A stretch of DNA of 21,360 nt from Jejudonia soesokkakensis (lineage in GTDB: Bacteria; Bacteroidota; Bacteroidia; Flavobacteriales; Flavobacteriaceae), in contig NZ_JBHTBN010000008.1 in assembly GCF_042664795.1 (NCBI RefSeq), positions 1 to 21,360 on the forward strand, in the 5' to 3' direction. The position numbers and the translations under genes are program-made. The notes below the pieces were generated by a model, which made no database searches, had not been told where the DNA came from, and worked only from the letters and a program-made list of their open reading frames with translations. Shown piece by piece: positions 1-9,400 of the stretch. Numbering within the stretch: position 1 is the stretch's first letter; every line of letters starts with the position of its first letter.

Positions 1-2943
1 AGGATCTAATGTAGCTACACCGTTGTCATCCAATTCAATTGTAAAGTCCATGCATACTAATTCTGGAGCTGTATCATCAGTAACTTCAACAACAGCAGTA
101 CAAGTACTTACGTTTCCAGCATCATCAACCACCGTGATCTCAACATCATTACTTCCTACGTCTTCACATGTGAAGCTCACCATTGTTGGATCTGCTGAAG
201 CATCGATACATAATCCATTAAAACTATAAATACCATCTGCAGGACCTGCTGCAGTAAGTGTCCAAGTAGTACCACCATCATTACTAGACTGCATAAATGC
301 ACCCATCACAGATAAACTATTGGTTGCAAAGAAGCCATTATTACCCCCTGCAGTTGAAACCGATGTAACACCTATCCAATAGGTTGCAACATCTGTAGTA
401 CTTGCATTAGCAAAAGTAAAATCAGTAACATCTAAATTATATCTAATCTCATCGAATGCAGTAATACCAAGAGGTGCAGGAATTCGTTCTGTTTCAGTAG
501 GAACTATCGTTTCAGAACCAATCTGAGCACCAGGAATACCAGCATTGTCTTCATAATAAGTTACATCAACACTCGGGAATTGCACACCATTTCCAGCAAT
601 AAAGATTACATCCATATCTCTAAGAATAAAATTAGTATTAGGATCTACTGTAAAATCATTAGCGAAAATATTGACATTTAAGAATCCAGCTCCATTATCT
701 AATGGTCCAGGATTAGCTGAAGCACACGTTGGTGCAGGTCCACCCGCTGTAATTGTAACAGGCCCACAGTTATCTGTTGCAACAACTAAATCTGCAGCAG
801 GAATAGTTGCAGTACCATCTGCCATCAAAGTTACTGGGAACGGTGTTGGTGGATTACTATCGTCAAAACTAAATACAAGACCTAGTGTGTTAACGGTTCC
901 TCCATCACCACCTACTTGATCATCTATAAACATTGTCCAAGTACCCATTGTAGGCTCACCAATAAATGCAGCTAATGGATTTGTTGGTTGATAATTATCT
1001 TCTGCAAAAGCTTGTCCTGGATTAACATCCACACAATTCCCTGCTAATACATTTGGAGATTCATCATCTAAAGTCATAACTAAGTCATCTCCTCTACAAC
1101 CATCATCAAATATTACAACACTAGTTCCCATTGGAGAAGTTAATGTAATTTCTAAATCACCAGTCCAAGTATGATTAATATCAAGATTAACATTAAGGTC
1201 TTCTATAGTAGTATCTAAAGATACATCAAAAGTCTGCGTATAATCTACACTAGAAGCTGGTCCAATTGGAGCTCCAGGAGAAACTGAAACGGTAGCTGGA
1301 GAAGCAGTAAATGCACCTTCACAAGCAATTACTGGAGCTTCTGTGTCTTCCACTGTAATGTCTACTGAACACGTAATTGTGTTAGCACCAGAATCTGTAT
1401 AAGAATATGTTACGGTTGTAGTTCCTAATGGGTAGAAATCTGTAGCATCTGCGCCACCTGCGTTATAATCGTTTGTTACATCTGCAGGATCAACAGGACA
1501 GTTATCCATAAATACTGGAGCTGGTACTGTTACAATTGCACCACAATCTCCTGTGTCATTCCCTACTGTAATATCGTCTGGACATGTAACTGTTGGAGCA
1601 TCTACATCATTTACAACTACTGTAAAATCACAAGATACAGTGTTTCCATCACTATCTGTAGCTTCAAAAGTAAGTACTGTTGTTCCTACTGGAAATTCAT
1701 CATCTGAATTAAGTCCAGTCATGTCTGTTCTTGTAACGGTAAGTGGTCCATCTTCAGCATCTACTGCAGAAGCATCAGAGAAAGAGATCACAGCACCACA
1801 TTGTCCAGGATCGTTATCTACAGTTAAAGTACCATCTGGCCCCATTCCTGGAATAGCTTCTGGACAAGAGATTACAGGAACAGTTCCTACAAGGCCTCTG
1901 TCTTGAAATAAAAGACAAAAATCATTTAAAGAACCTCCTGAGTTACCACCATTAGTGATAGTCAAAGTCCAGTCTCCATTGATTTCAACACCTTGAAATG
2001 CACCACCTATTTCACCATTGAAAGGACCACCTTCAGCCTCAAATGGAGGATTATAAGAAGCTGCATCATTCCAATCGTTAACATCACTACCACCGTCTTC
2101 AATAGAAAAAGATTGAGGAAGGTCTAAACCATCTGCACCACCATCATTAGCAAAAAGAGTTACCGTGGTTGTACCATCTGGAGCAGTTAAAGTAACAACT
2201 AACTCATTAGCAGTGTCATGTTGAAATGTATCAAAGAAAGCGTTTACAAATTCAAATTGATTGGTGTCTTCACCAATGATACCCATTTGTGTTTCAGTAA
2301 CAGTCACACTAATTGATTCGCCAGGCATCATAGCTGGAATCAAAACTGGCAGCGTAGCCATCGTATCATCACTAGCACAACTCGCACCTGCAGGGGGTGG
2401 AGGTAAAATTTCAGAGAAAGTTATACTATAGTCTGTTAATGAACCACATCCAGCACCCTCAAATGTTTCCGCCACATTCAATGTCCAGTTACCACTTACA
2501 GGTTGACCAGCAAAAGTACTTGCAAAAGTGCCTCCAACTGGAATAAATGTACCGCCAGTACTAGAAGCTCCAGAACTTGTCGTTGCAGCACTGTCATCAA
2601 AAGTAACGTTGGTAAATGTACCCGTACCGCCACTACCATTCACTAATGCTAATGTAGTCCCCATAGGAGAAGTAAGTGTAATGTCTACATCGGTCCAAGT
2701 ATGATTTACCGTCAGGTTTACATTATCGAGAGTATAGTCCCCTACTCCTGTTCCAATGTTTCCTGAAAGTGACGACGCATCCGCAGCACTATTAACATTA
2801 GTTGCTGTTTCTCCACAATCACCATCAACCACATTATCAATGATAACAGTCGAGACATCTGCACCAGGAAAGGTCTGCGCGCTTACCTGCCATATACAGC
2901 AGCTTACCAGCAACGCTAATAAATTTAAAGTAATTTTTTTCAT
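1..2943 (-). CDS. Large secreted multidomain protein with P/Homo-B-like and HYR-like domains (3' end outside window)
   Basis: The reading frame is open from ATG at 2943-2941 to the window edge, 981 codons with no stop, so this is the N-terminal part of a larger protein. Residues 1-22 form a signal peptide with likely cleavage at VSA|QTF. An LVSC at 12-15 resembles a lipobox but is followed by more hydrophobic residues, so I favour signal peptidase I. Three stretches look like proprotein-convertase P (Homo-B) domains: about 35-178, 196-346 and 545-690. The first and third carry the hallmark NHTWT...ITLTSPMGT. HYR-like domains follow at about 355-447 and 448-538, with CPDDITV, a central Cys-Gly-Ala and a closing C.V.V..DTEAP; another one ends near residue 972. 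Residues 735-900 are an unassigned beta-rich segment. No protease domain is visible. Known relatives are extracellular flavobacterial proteins usually exported by T9SS, but the sorting tail would lie outside the window, so that role is inference. Divergent from the lipoprotein gene at 3158. Confidence 0.88.
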   Translation of the reverse strand, partial: MKKITLNLLALLVSCCIWQVSAQTFPGADVSTVIIDNVVDGDCGETATNVNSAADASSLSGNIGTGVGDYTLDNVNLTVNHTWTDVDITLTSPMGTTLALVNGSGGTGTFTNVTFDDSAATTSSGASSTGGTFIPVGGTFASTFAGQPVSGNWTLNVAETFEGAGCGSLTDYSITFSEILPPPPAGASCASDDTMATLPVLIPAMMPGESISVTVTETQMGIIGEDTNQFEFVNAFFDTFQHDTANELVVTLTAPDGTTTVTLFANDGGADGLDLPQSFSIEDGGSDVNDWNDAASYNPPFEAEGGPFNGEIGGAFQGVEINGDWTLTITNGGNSGGSLNDFCLLFQDRGLVGTVPVISCPEAIPGMGPDGTLTVDNDPGQCGAVISFSDASAVDAEDGPLTVTRTDMTGLNSDDEFPVGTTVLTFEATDSDGNTVSCDFTVVVNDVDAPTVTCPDDITVGNDTGDCGAIVTVPAPVFMDNCPVDPADVTNDYNAGGADATDFYPLGTTTVTYSYTDSGANTITCSVDITVEDTEAPVIACEGAFTASPATVSVSPGAPIGPASSVDYTQTFDVSLDTTIEDLNVNLDINHTWTGDLEITLTSPMGTSVVIFDDGCRGDDLVMTLDDESPNVLAGNCVDVNPGQAFAEDNYQPTNPLAAFIGEPTMGTWTMFIDDQVGGDGGTVNTLGLVFSFDDSNPPTPFPVTLMADGTATIPAADLVVATDNCGPVTITAGGPAPTCASANPGPLDNGAGFLNVNIFANDFTVDPNTNFILRDMDVIFIAGNGVQFPSVDVTYYEDNAGIPGAQIGSETIVPTETERIPAPLGITAFDEIRYNLDVTDFTFANASTTDVATYWIGVTSVSTAGGNNGFFATNSLSVMGAFMQSSNDGGTTWTLTAAGPADGIYSFNGLCIDASADPTMVSFTCEDVGSNDVEITVVDDAGNVSTCTAVVEVTDDTAPELVCMDFTIELDDNGVATLDP

Positions 2944-3100
2944 AATAAATTGTAAAATTTAGTTAATATTTAAGTACGCAAGATATAAAAAATAAAACAA
3001 AACAAAATAAAATTATAACTTTTTTTATTTGATAACAACTTTAGCAATCAGGGCATTGGCAGCTCTCAAAGTCTATCTCTATTAAAATTTATATCAAATA

Positions 3101-3130
3101 TTAAAAAACGATCCTACTTTTATATATTTG
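3101..3130 (+). promoter_or_regulatory. Possible Bacteroidota-type promoter for the tandem lipoprotein operon
   Basis: TATATTTG at 3123-3130 fits the -7 element TAnnTTTG. A TTA at 3101-3103, 19 bases upstream, stands where TTG is expected, so the -33 half is imperfect. The -7 element lies 27 bases before the ATG at 3158. The whole intergenic region 2944-3157 is very AT-rich; I saw no convincing promoter for the minus-strand gene in it. Confidence 0.4.
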
Positions 3131-3157
3131 TAATGTTAACAATTTTAAGATTATTTT

Positions 3158-6100
3158 ATGAAATCATTCTATTCTTTGATACTTCTTATAGTTTTAAGCA
3201 TAGTATCATGTAAAAAAGAAAATACTAGTAAAACAGGTGATCTTACAAACAGTGCTACTACCTTATTTACAAAAATAAAAGCAGACGAAACGAACATTTA
3301 TTTTAAGAACAATATCCAACAAAGTGTAGACTTCAATTTTATGAATTATATGTATATCTACACAGGAGCTGGTGTGGCAGTAGGTGATATAGACAACGAC
3401 GGATTAGAAGACTTGTATTTTTCCTCCAATTTCGAATCAAATAAACTTTATATCAATAAAGGAGATCTATCTTTTGAAGATATAACTGAAAGCTCTAAAA
3501 CAGAGGATTTTGGTGGATTTTCTACTGGTGTAAGCATGCTGGACATCAATAATGATGGCTGGCTGGATATCTATGTTTGTAAAGCCGGTTCTTTGGGCAA
3601 TGACAATGGAAGGAAAAATAAACTATTTATCAATCAGAAAGACAGGACTTTTAAAGAAGAAGCAGCAATCTGGGGATTAGATGATTCTGGATTTTCAACA
3701 CAGGCCTATCAGCTAGATTATGATAAAGATGGCGATCTTGATATTTACGTTGTTAATCATAGATACGATTTTAATAATAACGATAAAATTAATAGCGATA
3801 TTCAATTACAAATTGAAGAAACTACAAGTGACCAATTATACCGTAATGATGGCACTAAATTTACAAAAGTAACAGGTGAAACAGGTCTCTATAATAAAGC
3901 TTGGGGCCTTAGCGCAGTGGTATCAGATTTTAATGAAGATGGATGGGATGATATTTTTATTGCGAACGATTTTCTGGAACCAGATGTATTATATATTAAT
4001 CAGAAAGACGGTACTTTTAAAAATGAAATTTTGAAAAGAATTAAACATATCTCTACAAATTGTATGGGAAGCGATTTTGCAGACTTGAATAATGATCTTT
4101 CACAGGATTTAATTACCGTAGATATGCTTTCTGAAAATTATGCTAGAGCCAAAGAAAATATGGCTTCGATGAGTACAGCAAATTTTAATGCTATGGTCGA
4201 CATTGGCTATCATCATGCCTATATGGCGAACATGCTTCATATAAATAAGGGAAAAGGAAATTTTATAGAAACATCACAATTAAGTGGGGTTGTAAAAACA
4301 GACTGGAGCTGGGCTCCTTTGTTAGCCGATTTTGATAATGACGGTCTTAAGGATATTTTCGTAGCGAATGGTGTTGATAGAGATTATACAAATCAAGATG
4401 CACGAACTAAAATGAGAGAAATTATGGCAAAAGGTGAAAGCCGAACGCTTGATGAAGTGCTTGAAATGATGCCGACTTCTAGGATGCAAAATTTTATTTA
4501 CAAAAACGAAGGAGATTTAAATTTTACAAAAAAAATAGAGGAATGGGGCGTCAATGATCCTACTTATTCAAATGGCGCTGCCTATGCAGATCTTGACAAT
4601 GACGGGGATCTCGACCTTATAATAAATAATTTATATGATCCTGCTGGAATTTACAGAAACAATTCTAACAATAATTATGTACAGTTTAAATTAATTGGTC
4701 CTGAAAAAAACAAACAAGCATTAGGCACAAAAGTTTGGGTTGAAAATGATGGAGCCATTCAACTTTTAGAGCAACAAACTGCAAGAGGCTATGAGTCTTC
4801 GGTAACACCTATTTTGAATTTTGGATTAGGACAAGATCCTACCATTAAAAATGTATATGTGCAATGGCCTGATGGAAAAACTACTACCATTACAAATCCA
4901 AAAGCCAATCAAAGACTCACAATTGACTATAGCCAAGCTACCAATGAACGATTGGCTTTACCAACTGTAATCAATAAAAAGAAAAATACAGATGTGGCTT
5001 CCTTGGGACTTGATTATAGGCAGCAGGAAAATGAGTTTAATGACTATGACCTTCAGTTGTTGATCCCACAAAAGCAATCTACTAAAGGAACAGGTATTGT
5101 AAAAGCAGATGTAAATGGTGATGGACTAGAAGATTTCTTTGTAGGGAATGCTGCCGGAGCTCCTGCAGCTATGTACTTTCAGAAAGCAGATGGAACCTTC
5201 AGCAAACAAAACGAATCACTTTGGAAGGCTGAAGCCAAGTACGAAGATGCTAATGCGCTCTTCTTTGATGCAGATGGAGACGGCGATCAAGACTTATATG
5301 TAGTAAGTGCTGGGTATGAAATTGGTGAAAACAATCCATTGCTTCAAGATAGGTTGTATATCAACAATAACGGAAGCTTTTCAAAATCCAATGCGTTACC
5401 CAAAATGCTTATCTCTGGTAAAAGTATTGCCGCAGGAGATTATGATGGAGACGGTGATCTTGATCTATTTGTAGGAGGTAATGTAATCCCAGCAAAATAT
5501 CCTGTAGCCCCTCAATCGTTTCTGCTGAAAAACGACAACGGAACATTTAAAGATGCTACTCCCTCTAATCAAGACTTGAATGAAATTGGAATGATTAGCG
5601 ACGCGCTCTTTACAGATTATGACAGTGATGGAGATCTCGATCTTATGGTCGTGGGCGAATGGATGGCTCCTACCCTGTTTAAAAACACCAACGGAAGCTT
5701 CGAAAAAGCAACCACTACAGGACTGGAGAATACCGAAGGTTGGTGGTTTGCAGTACAGGAAGGAGATTTTGACGGCGATGGTGACACAGATTATATGCTG
5801 GGAAATATTGGTAAGAACAATAAGTTTCAGCCTAAAGAAGATAAGCCACTATATATCTACGGAAAAGACTTCGATGATAACGGAAGCTTTGATGTGGCCA
5901 TGAGTAAAATAAACAATGGAAAATTGGTTCCGGTACGAGGGAAGGAATGTAGTAGTGAACAAAATCCGTTCTTACTTGATAAAATTAAAACCTATAAAGA
6001 ATTTGCCAGCCTTGACATGAATGATATCTACGGGGAAGATAAATTGAATGACGCGTATAAACGTACCGTCCACATGTTTGAAACAGCCTATGTTGAAAAC

Positions 6101-6439
6101 TTAGGCAATGGAACCTTTAAAGTCAAAAAACTTTCTAACGTAGCCCAATTAGGACCTACCCTCTCTTTTGTTGCCAGAGATTTTAATAGCGACGGCCATA
6201 TGGATATTATGGGGATAGGCGCCATTTACGATGCAGAGGTTGAAACCATACGCTATGACAGTAATTTTGGATATGTACTACTAGGTGATGGAAAGGGTAA
6301 TTTTGAACACGCTAAAGAATTTGACCCTAACATTAACAGTGATGCAAAAGACATTACTCCTATCACTATCAACGGCAAGCAAAATTATATGGTCGTAAGT
6401 AATAATGCACCTCTTGAAGTCTTTACCTTAGAACCTTAA
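3158..6439 (+). CDS. FG-GAP/VCBS repeat lipoprotein with ASPIC/UnbV domain (upstream copy)
   Basis: 1,093 residues. A lipoprotein signal ends at Cys18 (SIVSC), so the protein should be lipid-anchored in an outer or cell-surface membrane. Seven Asp-rich calcium-type motifs (pattern DxDxDGxxDL) lie between about residues 70 and 500, for example DIDNDGLEDLYF and DFDNDGLKDIFV. An ASPIC/UnbV domain follows at about 505-590 (FGLGQ and VQWPDGK are typical). Seven more motifs lie at about 620-1060, including DYDGDGDLDLFV and DFDGDGDTDYML. Seven-motif blocks suggest two integrin-like beta-propellers, which is inference. A non-repeat block with SMSTANFNAMVDIGYHH precedes the sixth motif. Relatives in Bacteroidota are often linked to surface uptake loci, but no SusC/SusD pair is present here and the ligand is unknown. 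The stop is 9 bases before the next gene, so the two are probably cotranscribed. From codon 541 to the end it is nearly identical to that neighbour. Confidence 0.93.
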   Translation: MKSFYSLILLIVLSIVSCKKENTSKTGDLTNSATTLFTKIKADETNIYFKNNIQQSVDFNFMNYMYIYTGAGVAVGDIDNDGLEDLYFSSNFESNKLYINKGDLSFEDITESSKTEDFGGFSTGVSMLDINNDGWLDIYVCKAGSLGNDNGRKNKLFINQKDRTFKEEAAIWGLDDSGFSTQAYQLDYDKDGDLDIYVVNHRYDFNNNDKINSDIQLQIEETTSDQLYRNDGTKFTKVTGETGLYNKAWGLSAVVSDFNEDGWDDIFIANDFLEPDVLYINQKDGTFKNEILKRIKHISTNCMGSDFADLNNDLSQDLITVDMLSENYARAKENMASMSTANFNAMVDIGYHHAYMANMLHINKGKGNFIETSQLSGVVKTDWSWAPLLADFDNDGLKDIFVANGVDRDYTNQDARTKMREIMAKGESRTLDEVLEMMPTSRMQNFIYKNEGDLNFTKKIEEWGVNDPTYSNGAAYADLDNDGDLDLIINNLYDPAGIYRNNSNNNYVQFKLIGPEKNKQALGTKVWVENDGAIQLLEQQTARGYESSVTPILNFGLGQDPTIKNVYVQWPDGKTTTITNPKANQRLTIDYSQATNERLALPTVINKKKNTDVASLGLDYRQQENEFNDYDLQLLIPQKQSTKGTGIVKADVNGDGLEDFFVGNAAGAPAAMYFQKADGTFSKQNESLWKAEAKYEDANALFFDADGDGDQDLYVVSAGYEIGENNPLLQDRLYINNNGSFSKSNALPKMLISGKSIAAGDYDGDGDLDLFVGGNVIPAKYPVAPQSFLLKNDNGTFKDATPSNQDLNEIGMISDALFTDYDSDGDLDLMVVGEWMAPTLFKNTNGSFEKATTTGLENTEGWWFAVQEGDFDGDGDTDYMLGNIGKNNKFQPKEDKPLYIYGKDFDDNGSFDVAMSKINNGKLVPVRGKECSSEQNPFLLDKIKTYKEFASLDMNDIYGEDKLNDAYKRTVHMFETAYVENLGNGTFKVKKLSNVAQLGPTLSFVARDFNSDGHMDIMGIGAIYDAEVETIRYDSNFGYVLLGDGKGNFEHAKEFDPNINSDAKDITPITINGKQNYMVVSNNAPLEVFTLEP

Positions 6440-6440
6440 G
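4778..6440 (+). repeat. Near-identical direct repeat, copy 1 (C-terminal half of upstream lipoprotein gene)
   Basis: This tract aligns without any gap to 8066-9728 (offset 3288). By eye I count 13 substitutions, at 4835, 4971, 5008, 5227, 5293, 5294, 5899, 5924, 6200, 6223, 6280, 6281 and 6331, about 99.2% identity. The stretch 5295-5898 (604 bases) is identical. Similarity drops abruptly upstream of 4778 and one base after the stop codon. Confidence 0.95.
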
Positions 6441-6448
6441 CTAAAAAA

Positions 6449-9400
6449 ATGAAAAAAATTTGTGTACTATTAGTTGCTCTCAGTCTATTTGGATGTTCTA
6501 AAAATAAAGATGATATAAGAACTGGAAATTATACAGATTCTGCTTCTACATTATTTACTAAAATTACCTCCTCAACTTCTGGGATTACTTTTAAAAATGA
6601 TATAGTAGAAAGCTATGAGTTCAATTTTTTAAATTACCCGAATATCTATTCTGGGGCTGGTGTAGCAGTAGGCGACATTGATAATGATGGATTAGAAGAT
6701 ATTTATTTAGTTTCAAATCAGTTTTCAAATAAGCTATACAAAAACAAAGGAAGTTTTGAATTTGAAGACATAACTACTACTTCAAAGACTGGTGAAACAG
6801 ATGGGTACGATACCTCTGCAAACATGCTGGACATTAATAGTGATGGATGGCTAGATATCTATGTTTGTAAGGCAGCTTCGTTAGGTAACGATGAAAAGAG
6901 ACGTAACAAATTATTTATCAATCAAAAAGACGGAACTTTTAAAGAAGAAGCTGCTCTCTGGGGGTTAGATGATCCAGGATTTTCTACTCAAGTCTACCAG
7001 CTGGATTACGACAAAGATGGTGATCTTGACTTATATATTGTAAACTTCAGATACGATTTTAAGAATAATTCCAGAATCAGCGGTGAAATACAAGCTCAAA
7101 TAGAGGAAATAACCAGTGATCAATTGTATCGTAATGACGGTACTCGTTTCACCAAAGTAACAGGAGAGGCAGGTCTTTACAATAAAGCATGGGGTCTTGG
7201 TGCTGCTATAGGAGATTATAACAATGATGGTTGGGAAGATATTTATGTAGCCAATGATTATCTGGAGCCAGATTTTATGTATATCAACCAGCAGGATGGT
7301 ACATTTAAGAATACAATCAATTCAAGCTTAAAACATATTTCTTTTAATAGCATGGGTGTTGATTATGCAGATATTAATAACGATTTATTGCCAGATATAA
7401 TCAACGTTGATATGCTTGCTGAAAATTATGCGAGATCAAAAGAAAATATGGCTTCCATGAGCACTGCCAACTTTAACGCCATGGTAGATATAGGGTATCA
7501 CCATGCCTATATGGCGAATATGCTTCATATTAATAATGGGAATGGAACATTTAAAGAAACATCCCAATTAAGTGGGGTTGTAAAAACAGACTGGAGCTGG
7601 GCTCCCTTACTCGCAGATTTTGACAATGATGGACTTAAGGACATATTTATAACCAATGGTGTTGTTAAGGATCATACCAATCAGGATTTTAGAAACAATA
7701 TAAAGACTTTGAATAAATCGGGTAAGTCGATTTCGTTGGAAGACGTTTTAGCTATGTTTCCTTCTGAAAAACTTAACAATTACATTTATAAAAATGAGGG
7801 AGATCTAAACTTCAGTAAAAAAATTGAAGAATGGGGACTTGACGATCCTTCTTTCTCGAATGGTGCCGCTTATGCAGATCTTGATAATGATGGAGATCTC
7901 GACTTGATTGTTAATAATGCTAACGATGAAGCAGCAATTTATAGAAATAACGTAAACAATAATTATCTTCAAATTAAAATTCAAGGACAAAAAAATAATC
8001 CCTTAGGTATAGGAGCTAGAGTATATGTGGAAGATGCTAATAATATTCAACTACAAGAATTATATACTGCAAGAGGCTATGAGTCTTCGGTAACACCTAT
8101 TTTGAATTTTGGATTAGGACAAAATCCTACCATTAAAAATGTATATGTGCAATGGCCTGATGGAAAAACTACTACCATTACAAATCCAAAAGCCAATCAA
8201 AGACTCACAATTGACTATAGCCAAGCTACCAATGAACGATTGGCTTTACCAACTGTAACCAATAAAAAGAAAAATACAGATGTGGCTTCCTTGGGTCTTG
8301 ATTATAGGCAGCAGGAAAATGAGTTTAATGACTATGACCTTCAGTTGTTGATCCCACAAAAGCAATCTACTAAAGGAACAGGTATTGTAAAAGCAGATGT
8401 AAATGGTGATGGACTAGAAGATTTCTTTGTAGGGAATGCTGCCGGAGCTCCTGCAGCTATGTACTTTCAGAAAGCAGATGGAACCTTCAGCAAACAAAAC
8501 GAATCACTTTGGAAAGCTGAAGCCAAGTACGAAGATGCTAATGCGCTCTTCTTTGATGCAGATGGAGACGGCGATCAAGATCTATATGTAGTAAGTGCTG
8601 GGTATGAAATTGGTGAAAACAATCCATTGCTTCAAGATAGGTTGTATATCAACAATAACGGAAGCTTTTCAAAATCCAATGCGTTACCCAAAATGCTTAT
8701 CTCTGGTAAAAGTATTGCCGCAGGAGATTATGATGGAGACGGTGATCTTGATCTATTTGTAGGAGGTAATGTAATCCCAGCAAAATATCCTGTAGCCCCT
8801 CAATCGTTTCTGCTGAAAAACGACAACGGAACATTTAAAGATGCTACTCCCTCTAATCAAGACTTGAATGAAATTGGAATGATTAGCGACGCGCTCTTTA
8901 CAGATTATGACAGTGATGGAGATCTCGATCTTATGGTCGTGGGCGAATGGATGGCTCCTACCCTGTTTAAAAACACCAACGGAAGCTTCGAAAAAGCAAC
9001 CACTACAGGACTGGAGAATACCGAAGGTTGGTGGTTTGCAGTACAGGAAGGAGATTTTGACGGCGATGGTGACACAGATTATATGCTGGGAAATATTGGT
9101 AAGAACAATAAGTTTCAGCCTAAAGAAGATAAGCCACTATATATCTACGGAAAAGACTTCGATGATAACGGAAGCTTTGATGTGGCGATGAGTAAAATAA
9201 ACAATGGAAAACTGGTTCCGGTACGAGGGAAGGAATGTAGTAGTGAACAAAATCCGTTCTTACTTGATAAAATTAAAACCTATAAAGAATTTGCCAGCCT
9301 TGACATGAATGATATCTACGGGGAAGATAAATTGAATGACGCGTATAAACGTACCGTCCACATGTTTGAAACAGCCTATGTTGAAAACTTAGGCAATGGA

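Noticed and set aside
23..1906. Several plus-strand frames of 68-117 codons
   Set aside because: They lie opposite the long continuous minus-strand secreted protein, whose frame carries a signal peptide and recognisable domains.
5619..5903. A 94-codon frame that recurs at 8907-9191 with one residue changed
   Set aside because: It is an alternative frame of the duplicated lipoprotein half. The recurrence only reflects the DNA repeat.
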